A stretch of 64,000 bases of DNA from Puntigrus tetrazona (lineage: Eukaryota > Chordata > Actinopteri > Cypriniformes > Cyprinidae), in contig NC_056707.1 in NCBI RefSeq assembly GCF_018831695.1, positions 24,845,089 to 24,909,088 of the forward strand. Reading direction: 5' to 3'. The first letter of the stretch is position 1; every line of letters starts with the position of its first letter. Below, in pieces: positions 48,260-57,745 of the stretch. Made by a program: the position numbers and the translations under genes. The notes under the pieces were generated by a model. It searched no databases and was not told the DNA's origin. It saw only the letters and a program-made list of their open reading frames with translations.

Positions 48260-49090
48260 AGAATGAACTGGGCAGGCCATTACCGGCAGGGAACAGTTAA
48301 GGTGAAAGTTACTTGCAGAATACAAGAAGCTTCTGGAAGGCACATAAGTCTGAAATAGTGGGCCAGAGTAAGTGGTTGTTTTGTAGGCAAGCATCACTGC
48401 CTTGAGTTTTATGCAAGCAGCTATTGGTAGCCAGTGCTAGCTGATGAACAGAGGTGTGACGTATATTTTTTGGCTCGTTAAAGACTAATCTTGCATCCAC
48501 ATTCTGGATTAGTTGTAGAGATTTTTTTCTGAAAACTCTCTGAAAGAACTGTCAAGAAAGCATTGCAATAGTCCTGGTTGGACAGAACAAGAGCTTGAAC
48601 AAGGGCCTGATCTTCCTAATGTTGTATAAAGCAAATATGCAGGACCAGGCAGTTTTAGCAATGTGGCCTGTGAAATTCAGCTGATCACCAATCACAACTC
48701 CAAGGATCCTGGCTGTCCTTGAAGGAGTTATGATTGATGCATCTACTGTAATTGGGTGGGGAAATTCTAACAAAGGGATGGTTTTGCTGAAACCACAAGC
48801 AGTTCTGTCTTGGCAAGTTGAAGGTGATGGTGAAGCAAGAAATGCCTGTTAGACATGCTGAGATGCGAGCAGCTATTTATCAATCAGAGGTTCAGTTAAT
48901 TGTCATCAGCATAGCAGTTATATGGAAAGCCATGTTTCTAAAAGACAGAAGCGGTCCAATAACTGCGCCCAGAGGTATCCCAGTAGCTAGATTTTGTTAC
49001 TTGGACATCTCACCCCTACAAGATCCCTTGAAGGACCTATCTGAGAGGTAAGACTTAAACCACTGTGCAGTCCCTGAGATGCTCTCTGCC
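48260..49090 (-). mobile_element. Decayed non-LTR retrotransposon (L2/CR1-like LINE) reverse-transcriptase fragment
   Basis: Read on the - strand, LINE RT blocks occur in order but in shifting frames with stops. A WFKSYLSDRSF-like block (about 49030-49060) is followed by ATGIPLGAVIGPLL (the PQGSVLGP motif, about 48953-48990). The catalytic YADD is at 48902-48913. Then ARILGVVIGDQLNFTGHIAK and ALYNIRKIRPL (frame 48552-48773), and the C-terminal DARLVFNEPKNIRH (frame 48309-48500). This order and wording match the C-terminal half of fish L2/CR1-type RTs. Endonuclease and ORF1 are absent, so it is 5'-truncated. The many stops and frame changes indicate an old, dead copy. Exact clade and ends are uncertain. 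Confidence 0.8.
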
Positions 49091-51916
49091 AATAGAGTTT
49101 ACAGGAGGATTTTTACAGCAGGTTTTCACATTTATTTTCACTTTAAAATGTATTAAAATGTAGATTTGAAAGCCTGAAAAATATTCAAATATGTTTTAGT
49201 GATATCTCCCCATATAGACAGAGCTATCCGTGTCTGATCACCTGTTGCTTCTCCTCTGAAACTCTTAATCAGTCATGAAAAAACTGGTGTGCACGCTGCT
49301 GTCTGGAGCCCATCATGCCCTGCTCCGTCTGTGTGGTGATCCGCCCCACCTCTTACTCTCTTTGGGGTGAGAGGCTGTATTGTCTGCTGTATGGATTGGT
49401 CGTCTGAATAAGGCTGAGTGCCTTTCCCAGGGGCTTAGTGTCTCAGCGAGGGGGCTGTGTATACAGTTACGCAGACCATGGGAGATGATGTGTGCCCTGC
49501 TTTGGGGGCTCGCCCTTTGTGCCCATCTGAGAGAGTGAGATGGGCCATTTGAAAGGCTGGCAGTGTTTGGGGTGATGGGATTGGGCAATTCGTAACCCCG
49601 TGTGTTTCAATAGACTGTGGAAGGTTAGCCAGCCCTCCCCATGCCACGATTCCTGCATCTCCAGCCACAACGTTCCTCAACATTAACCCATATCCCAGAG
49701 CACCCTCATTGTCCTGAAACAATTGCATAACAGCGGAGCCTGGCCGTATTCTTTTGGGGATATGTTTACGTATGTATTTTCAGAGTAAACGACGGAGCAT
49801 CAGCAGAGGAGTGTCTTATGTTTGTGGGCCAAGATTCTTTCTGTCAGTGTTTCTCAGTCTAATTCGCTTCAGCCTCTTGTTGTTGTGTGAATAAAAGCTC
49901 ACGGGATCTTGTCTCACTGTCAGGAGTGCAGAGTAGTCTTATTCTCTGCTCTCATGAGTTCAGATTGAGACATTTTCCTGTCTGGCCTTTTGAGCTGGTT
50001 TTTTTTTACGCGTCTCGTGGGTAAAACGCTTTTTGTACAAATGCATGTATAGAATGCGTAAAATGTGTCGATGTAAGAAAGTTTCGAGTTCAGGTAATTA
50101 AAAAAACTGTTTCGATTTCAGACAAGTTCAACCAGTAAGCATTTTGGTATTATTTATTCACCTTTTTTTCTTTCTACCATATGTTACATTGATGCGTTGC
50201 AATAAAATTGACCATTGTTGCTGACACATAATTTAAGTGCTCCAGCAAAAGATTATTAATGAATATTAAAGTATTATAGATGCTAATATTTTTAGTATTG
50301 ATGTCAGTAAGTTGACTGATATTATTGATAAGACCAAGTTTACTGTTGACTGATATATTCTTCTTCTTATATATAAAATATACATATTAATATAAATATA
50401 TAAATATTAATATTGTTTCAATTTTCATTTTTCAAAAATTTTGAACATATATTATTTTTTTTGTTTACACAGAGTTATTATTAAGTTATTGTAAATAAAT
50501 ACATACATACAAATAATAGACATTACTTACAAAAAACATCATCAACAAAAACAGTACTTCTTGATTTCTATTTCAATTCTAGATGGCTCTGTCTTTCTTT
50601 TTGAATCCAGTGTTCAGAGGAGTGGATGGAGAAATAGCTCATCTCCTACACAGCTATGTGCCAACTCAGGTTTATTTTTTCCTCCTCTTAGCTAAAGATC
50701 TTAGGTTTCTTTTCATTACGTTCTTTTTCATGCATTTTGTATTGCGCATTTTTTTTTATGTGAGAATCGTTTCAGGACCGCATGGCTGTGGATGTTTTGG
50801 CATGTAACAAACAAATCATATGGATTACTACTTTGACGCTGTTTTGTTGATTTTTCATTCTTGAAAATGAAAAATGTTTAAAAATGTTCTTTTGGTTTTC
50901 CGCAAAAATCGATTTTGAAACGACATGAGGGTGAGTAAATGATGAATGTGTGGTGAACGTTGTCTTTAAAAGTTGTTTTATCTAAGCTGTACATACTGCA
51001 TTTTGTAAAGTATCTGTATGTGTAGATTGTGATGGTATCATCCAGTCACTGCTAAAGACTCATGGATCTCAGACTGGGGCTCCTACCCGGTGCATTGATT
51101 TGTTTCTGGCTAATTAGATTAGTCTAATCACATTAAGTTGGTGCCGAGTCGCGTCCTCATGGAGGAATGCAAATGAGACCGTGTCATTGTTGGCACATAG
51201 CTGTCAATGTCACACCGTCCCATGGAGTTTCATTCTTCAGATAGACCATCTTTGTTCGGCTTGTCCAGAGCTTCTCTTGGGAGAAGATGGCAAGAAATTA
51301 ACCCTTAAGCATGACTGCAGCTTTGCTTTCCATTGAGGATCATAAAGATGTTAAAAATGTTACAGAATTTAGATTATCTTGCATTATGTTTATAGAGCTG
51401 GTCCAGATTCAGGAGATGTCTTGTTTACTGTGGCGTCAAACCATTGAGAGTTAGACTAGGATTTCCTGAACTAGTCTCAGTATACAAATCCAGATGTCGA
51501 CTTACATTAGTGCATTGAGGAGGTCTGTCTTGTACAGTCATTTCCTCTGTATACAATAGTTTCTGATCCACTACATGGAAGTTCCTCATTCAGCATTTGA
51601 TGTGTGCAAGGCTCTGCCCCCTTAGTTACTGTTGCATAGTCAGGCAAATGTTACAGAATGAAGACACTTGGGAGTTTGTTGTCCAAATGTCAGAAAACAC
51701 TGGCCAGCTCTGGTGCCAGCTGAACTTCGCTCTCTTCTCTGTGCTGCTCCGTCAGCATCTCAATATATGAGACACGTGCCATATCAGATCCCTGCCAAGC
51801 TAGACTGGCAGCCGGAGAGAAGAGCCACCTACATGGTGCTCAAATCCTCTAAAAACTGCTGGGAAATGCTGTTGTACTTCATTAAGGTTCATAGGAACGC
51901 AAGACAAATTATTTTT

Positions 51917-51917
<1 letters not shown>
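49091..51917. other. Intronic stretch, no gene recognised
   Basis: A fragment of the GGGTGAGTAAATGATGA-type repeat end lies at about 50920-50980 (GACATGAGGGTGAGTAAATG). Overlapping open frames at 49313-49728 on - have no family I know. Confidence 0.4.

Positions 51918-51973
<56 letters not shown>
51918..51973. repeat. (TAA)n microsatellite
   Basis: Uninterrupted run of about 18 TAA units. Confidence 0.97.
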
Positions 51974-51977
<4 letters not shown>

Positions 51978-52122
51978 TTATTATTTAAACATTTATTTAT
52001 TTACATTTTTATAATGATTTATTGTATATCTCCCATTATTTTACCAGTGTAATTTTAGTATCTTTCTAGATACTGTTATATTAATATTGTAGTTTTTATT
52101 GTTTTTATTTATATTTTATTTA

Positions 52123-52125
<3 letters not shown>

Positions 52126-52183
<58 letters not shown>

Positions 52184-52210
52184 TAATCGTGATTAATCGT
52201 ATAGCACTCT
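52126..52210. repeat. (AT)n microsatellite followed by a doubled GATTAATCGT motif
   Basis: (TA)n at 52126-52180, then GATTAATCGT twice, then ATAGCACTC. The motif resembles the terminus of the AT-rich repeat seen at 20990-21240 and 53915-53990. Confidence 0.8.
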
Positions 52211-53439
52211 TTATTATATTTCTGCAATTGATTTTTATTAAAATTTTAGTTAGTTGAGATTTACAATTAGAATTTAATTAGAAATCAGAAATGCTTTGGC
52301 AACTGGCTGAAATGAAGAGGTTTTTAATTTTCAACTGAAAAACAAACCAGATCTCGCACACAAACTATTCAAAAAAGTATTATTCGTATGACCTTCATCA
52401 AGAAACCTTTTTGTAAAAAACGTAACATCACATAACCTGCAGGTTGTTATAAATCAATGGACCTTTGTGGTGATTGGTCACAAACCTGTTGTTAGATGTG
52501 ATTTACTGTGTGATGTTTTTTTTTTTTTTTTTTAGTTTCCTGCGCCCGAAATTTGATACTTTTTGCTTAGTTAGTCTGCGGGATCTGGTTTGTTTTTCAG
52601 TTTTTGACCTTGCCGATTTTCGTTTTCTTATGCACCTATCTATTTCTGTCAGGTGTGCGGAGAAGCCTTACCAATTGATCTAATTTATTTCAATTAAAAT
52701 GTATTCATATTGATAAGTGCAATGGACTGTGCTGCTATTTTTCTTTTTTTTTTTTCTCTATTAATGTAGTCTTCCTGTCCTCTTGTACAGCGTTGTTTTT
52801 AGAGTGTTTTAGGTCGGTTTCACAGTGAATCCCAAAAATGTGCAACACAGCAGAGATATCGTAAATCCCCTTGAAGTGAAGTCACAAGTGAAATCATCAT
52901 CAGCGTTCGTTACCAGTCACCACGCATGTTAGTTCTTCACCACCCTCTTGCTCGTGAACGTTAAATCCAGGCAGGAAAAAAGAAACGTCAGACATAATAA
53001 TGGAAATCAAAAACACAGAGGCCTGAAACAAGGCGTCTGTTGAAGGGAGCCTGTCAGATCCAAATGTGCGGTCCCAGCTTACATAACACACCTGCAGAGG
53101 CCCAAATCCTGTCCATGTCTCTCTTGTTTTTGGATGGCCCCTCTCTCCCCTCTCAGCTCCTACTGAGGGTAAAGCACAGGGTGCCTCAGTCATACCTAAA
53201 CGCAGCTGCACCATTCCCAAATAAGGATCTGTGTTTCATCGAGAATGCTCTGGATTGCATTTTTAGAGGCGATCTCAACATTTTGTCTTTAGATAAGCTT
53301 CAGCTTTTGTGCATGTGCACACTTATAAGAGTGAAAATATATGTGTTAGATACTTAAAAATATAGGCACTGGGAGAGATAAAACAACTATTTCTGTGCTT
53401 ATTTCAGTTGGTGACAATTTAGCTTTTTTCCCCCACAAA
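52211..53439. other. Intronic stretch, no gene recognised
   Basis: A reverse fragment of the 18205-18680 repeat lies near 52250-52330. Poly-T runs sit at 52517-52535 and near 52740-52755. Confidence 0.4.
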
Positions 53440-53625
53440 GGCTATAAAAGCAGTCTGCAGTGTCAACATTGATAATAATAAGAAATGTTTCCTGAGTAGC
53501 ACATCAGCATCATGTGACGCTGAAGGATCATGTGACACTGAAGGCTGGAGTAATAATGCTGACAATTTGCTATCACAGAAACAAATTCCTTTTCTATAAA
53601 TATCACTGTAATAAAGCCTTGGTGA
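53440..53625 (-). repeat. Copy of the AT-rich dispersed repeat (reverse)
   Basis: GAAATGTTTCCTGAGTAGCAC, GATCATGTGACACTGAAGGC and GGAGTAATAATGCTGACAAT, in the reverse order of the + copies. Confidence 0.7.
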
Positions 53626-53909
53626 ATGTAAGAGAATTTCATCGATCTTTTATTTATTGTGCTTTTTTGGCCATTTATTTATGAAGTACACATTTTATAT
53701 CTTATGACCTTGTTATGCTTCATGAATTGATCTGAACTGTTCATTTTAGTTTTTTGATTCAGTGTTTTGTGGCATGACTTAAACGTGTTTACAGAACATA
53801 TTTTCCATATATTACTACGTTTTATGAAAACATAATCAATTAAATATAGTTTATACTGCTGCATATTACTCGAATACATCATTATATCGCTGCAAAATAT
53901 TCAATATTG

Positions 53910-54050
53910 TAGTGCTGTCAAACAATCACGATTAAACACATCCAAAATAAGTTTTTGTTGATATATATATTTTTATATGTAAAAATACAGTAAAATCTAC
54001 TTAAAAAAAAATATATATATATATATATATTTTTTTTTTTACTGTATTTT
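53910..54050. repeat. Left end of the TGCTGTCAA AT-rich repeat
   Basis: TAGTGCTGTCAAACAATCACG, then ATTAAACACATCCAAAATAAG and an AT-rich tail with (TA)n at about 54010-54030. Confidence 0.6.
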
Positions 54051-54177
54051 AATCATTGGCAGTTTGTTTGAAATGACATTTCCCCGACCTCTTGAGATAA
54101 AATTCTTTTCGTTTTATGTTTTGGTTCGCGAGTCCTTATCGTGTCTCTATAACATCTCTTGTTTCTTTCCACTGCAG

Positions 54178-54292
54178 CCTGAAGAGTTCGAAGCCGTCCA
54201 CTCCCACACTTTCCGGCTGAAGACGTTCAAGAAGGGGAAGCACTGCGGCGTGTGCAAGCAGACTGTAAACAATGAGGGGCTCATCTGCAGAG
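54178..54292 (+). CDS. C1-domain exon of a probable tensin (tensin-1-like)
   Basis: A 115-bp exon between a good acceptor (pyrimidine-rich, CTTTCCACTGCAG) and donor (AG|GTCAGT). It encodes 38 residues plus one base: PEEFEAVHSHTFRLKTFKKG then KHCGVCKQTVNNEGLICR. His10 starts a C1 zinc-binding pattern, HX12-CX2C-X10-C (Cys23, Cys26, Cys37); the remaining Cys/His ligands would be on the next exon, outside the window. X10 between the cysteines is shorter than the usual 12-14 of phorbol-ester C1 domains and agrees with what I know of tensin C1 domains. The basic TFKKGKH stretch also fits. Phase 0 at the start matches the exon at 13052-13147; phase 1 at the end. Tensins link integrins to actin at focal adhesions. 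Tensin-1 is my best guess from remembered similarity, tensin-2 less likely; another atypical C1 protein cannot be excluded. Confidence 0.72.
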
Positions 54293-54719
54293 GTCAGTCC
54301 AGGGGAGGGTGGACTGCCCGAGGGGTGTCTTCCACTATGGACAGCTGCCCGTCCCAGCATCTGATCAGAGCTAATGGATAAAGGTTGAGATGTGTGTGAG
54401 GGGTGGCAGGTGCTCCCACTGACCAGTCAGTTTGTCCCACTAATGAAATATAATCATTAACCCGATTAGGCCACTGAGAGACAATGTGTAGTGTTACAGA
54501 CAGGGCTTTATTGCTCAACGATGGCCGCTGGAAATTACATCACCGCTTGATGTTTGACTACAGAGAGTGAAAGAGCGACACAAGGCAAGATGGTCGGTGC
54601 AGATATTGATCCTGCTTTGATGATGCTTCTATCATTTCTGCACTCGAGCCAGGATTCACGCCAAAAGTCATCACCAGGGCCGTTTCTATAGGCATCGGCA
54701 AACTAGAGAGTCGTCTGTA

Positions 54720-54965
54720 GGCATCTGTCATCATTCAAAACCTGTATGACTTTGTTCTATGGAACATAAAAGAAAATATTTAGAAGAATGTTAACTAAAG
54801 AGTTTCAGCTTCCATTGACTTCTATTGTGCTGCTAAAAATATAATGGAAGTCAATGGAAGCTGTTTGGTAACCAACGTGATTCCACAGAAGAAAGAATGT
54901 CATGTGTGTCATGAAGGTAATTATGACCGAATTTTCAGTTTTGAGTGGCGTATCCCTTTAAAAAA
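54720..54965. mobile_element. Foldback non-autonomous repeat (third copy type)
   Basis: Arms AGCTTCCATTGACTTCTATT (about 54808-54827) and AATGGAAGTCAATGGAAGCT (about 54842-54861) are inverted copies with one mismatch. Outer sequences (CCTGTATGACTTTGTTC and GAAAGAATGTCATGTGTG) are also inverted. It ends ATCCCTTTAA, as in other elements of this style. Confidence 0.7.
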
Positions 54966-55840
54966 ATGAAACCGTATCAAATAATGTGTATTGAGTAGAT
55001 GTAAGTGGGTGAATATTAGCACAAACAATATGGATTATTTTCAGAAAGGTCAGAAATACAGATATTTAGTGTAAACGCATGGCATCATCAGCAAAAAAAA
55101 ACATGATATAGTGGTGATTTGTATATAAGTATAGTAAAGAAATGGCCTTCTACAACCAAAGCCTTGTTTTAGTATTAAAAAAATATACAAATAAATACTG
55201 TCAGCAAAATATAAAACATTTTGTTCAAATGTGGATTTTATTTAATAGCTTAAATAACTAGTTTCTTTAATTGAATTCAACTCAATTCAATTCAAAAGTT
55301 TAAAACATACTGGCATTTAATTAAAACCTTTATTTTGTTTGCATTATTTTACTGTAAGGTCGGATCAAACCAGGCAATGAAATTTTTGACATTTGACATA
55401 ACATTTTAGTTTTTCGTAATTTATCCATTTACTTAGATTTATTTACTGCAGAAAATGTTGCAAAAGTAGACAATTTAATGCAGACTATCTAATGTGTGCA
55501 TTGTGTATTTGTGTTTCACTTAACACATCTTGAGATTAGTATTATTTAAAAATACCGACAATAAGTGATCAATAAGTATCTTGTCAAAATGTATAGAAAT
55601 GGCCCTGGTCATCACAATGCATTTAGCAGGATCTTATTTTTTTGTTTGTCTGCACAGAAATCTTTTCTATAATTAAGTATTAATGAGCTTCAATTGACAG
55701 ACTGGAATATAACTCATTGTTTTGTCTTAAATAATACATGAATTACCCAACTGCTGAATAGGACATACTGTATGCTCATAATGTCAAAGGTCAGGGTAAA
55801 AAGTGACCGAATGTCTTGCAAATGCAGTAGTAATACTTAC

Positions 55841-56097
55841 AGACAGTATCTGGTTTGCTGGGGTTCTGGCAAAGATCTCAATTTTTTCCAGTGCACCGCT
55901 TTATTATCATCTGTTACATAAAACTGAGCAGTGCCAGCAGAAACTCGGGTATCAAGAAGAGATTTCAGATAAACCTTTGCCAGTGCCAATAGCTGCAGAA
56001 GCTCTGGCAGGATCAGAGACATCTGATGCTCACAGACAGCAGAAACCTTCAGATCCAGAACAAGTCCTTCACAAGACATGGCATGTTTCAGGTTTAG
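55841..56097 (-). other. Open coding-like segment with a donor-like end, unrecognised
   Basis: On the - strand a frame of 80 codons (55837-56079) contains SLILPELLQLLALAKVYL and VSAGTAQFYVTDDNKAV. It runs into TACTGTCT|GTAAGTATT, a good donor consensus at 55840. The + strand is also open across it (55803-56144). I see no matching acceptor and do not recognise the protein. It could be chance, an old retrocopy or an exon of an antisense gene. Confidence 0.2.
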
Positions 56098-57179
56098 TAC
56101 ACATTAAAGTTCATTTTAAAATAAAAAGAGACTTTAGGCAATAAGTTTCATTCTCCAGGTGCTTTCATTTGAGTTTTCAGTTCACTAGTTTGCTGTAGTC
56201 AGTCTAGGAAAGATTAGGTAAATATTATATTTTATGTAGCATTGTAGGCATCTCTAGTAGGCTAGTTTTATTTAATTTATTAATAAATATTTTGTAAATA
56301 TATACTTTTAATAAAACACGTGCGGTTTATTTTCCAACTGTTATTTTATTATATTAAGTGATTTTTGTTTTCCATATCAGAATGATTAAATTGTCTTGTA
56401 TATTGTCTTCTATACGTTATATGTGTTTCTTGAATATGGCAGTTGAATTTCTTTCTTTCATTAACTTCACAGCCCCATCTGCAGCTGTTACTTAGAACAC
56501 CTTTTTTCAAACCCTGTACATTTTAGCAACGGTCCTTCTCAAACAAGGACAGTAAGTGATTCTATCACGTTAGTCTCGTGACAACTATAGATTTTTATGG
56601 TTGGCCATAAAAAAAAATCCATACTTATTTAGACAAGCAAGTTATGGGAGTTTATTAGCCTTGGGTGATTTCTATCAAAGTTGTTTGCTGTATATATATC
56701 TGTGTTTACAAGTTGGTGTTACACTTTTTAAAGCCATTAGCACTTAAATCTTTGATTGTGCAGATCATCTTGGGTAATCATTTCCATTCAGAATGACAGA
56801 TCTGTCATTGTCCTGTGACTCTAGGGAGAGGGTCCCATCTGAGCGGTATTGAGTTAAAGACAGTTAAGACTATTAGCTGATTGTTTGAGCTGTTAACCTG
56901 CCGCTTTCTCCAGTGGGTGTCCATTACAGCACAAAGGACGGAGTCCTCTTAGTGACCTCTGATAGCTGAGGGCTTTGATATGGAAAGTACAGGACAGAGC
57001 TGTTTATGGTACCCTTTGTGGTTGAATTGGCAATTGGGATGCTTTGAATTGGCGTCAAGTGGCTGAACAAAACGTCAATAAACGTATTTGTAGCAGGCTT
57101 TCTTGCCAGCAATCGCAATGACATTTCGACGTTGTTATATTTTATATGGTGCGATTTCAAATTCTGCCAGTTTTACGTA

Positions 57180-57745
57180 AGCGATAAGGTACGAGAGGCC
57201 GTGCTGTATCGTGAATAAATCACGGCTGAAGGGTGTTGTTATAGGCACAAAGCGAAGTGGAGCTCGTTAAATGCAGTCCTTCTTCTAAAAATAGTTCCTG
57301 ACAGTAAACGGAAAGAAAATATGCTTGCAATCTAATGGAGCTTAAATAAAACAGACAATACCAGAGAATAGCTTATCATCTGTATATTTTTTTTTTACAC
57401 CATGTGATTTTAAAATAGATTGACTCGCGGTGTAGCGCAAGATTGCGAGCGTCATTACGGTCTGAACTGATGGACAAGTTGTTATAAAATCATACCTTAC
57501 ACAGAAAACCAATACAGTAATATTCCCTTCCTTTTTCACGTTGCGTCATTCACAAAGATGCATGCACGCATCAACATATCTCTGCATGAGAAGTGTTTAT
57601 TAGATGGGGAAGGGCGTGGTCTCTAAATTAATGGTGGTCGTTAGGGGTGTTACTTAGTGATAGACAGGGTGAAGCGGTCTATCGTGAATAAAACACAGCC
57701 GCTGACCAATCAGAATCGAGAATTGGAACTAAAAAGGAATTGAAC
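57180..57745. repeat. Probable interspersed repeat with duplicated TATCGTGAATAAA motif
   Basis: TGTATCGTGAATAAATCACGGCTG (about 57206) and GTCTATCGTGAATAAAACACAGC (about 57677) are direct copies. The block ends GACCAATCAGAATCGAGAATT (about 57703), a motif that recurs with changes at 44790 and 60763. MITE-like, family not named. Confidence 0.45.

Larger units (their letters stand above)
13148..54177 (+). other. Inferred first intron of the tensin-like gene (41,030 bp)
   Basis: Bounded by a GTAAGC donor at 13148 and a TTTCCACTGCAG acceptor ending at 54177. It contains all the repeats, the retrotransposon, the LINE fragment and the unrecognised coding-like fragment listed below. Large first introns are common in vertebrate genes with alternative promoters. 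It remains an inference until a transcript spans both exons. Confidence 0.5.
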
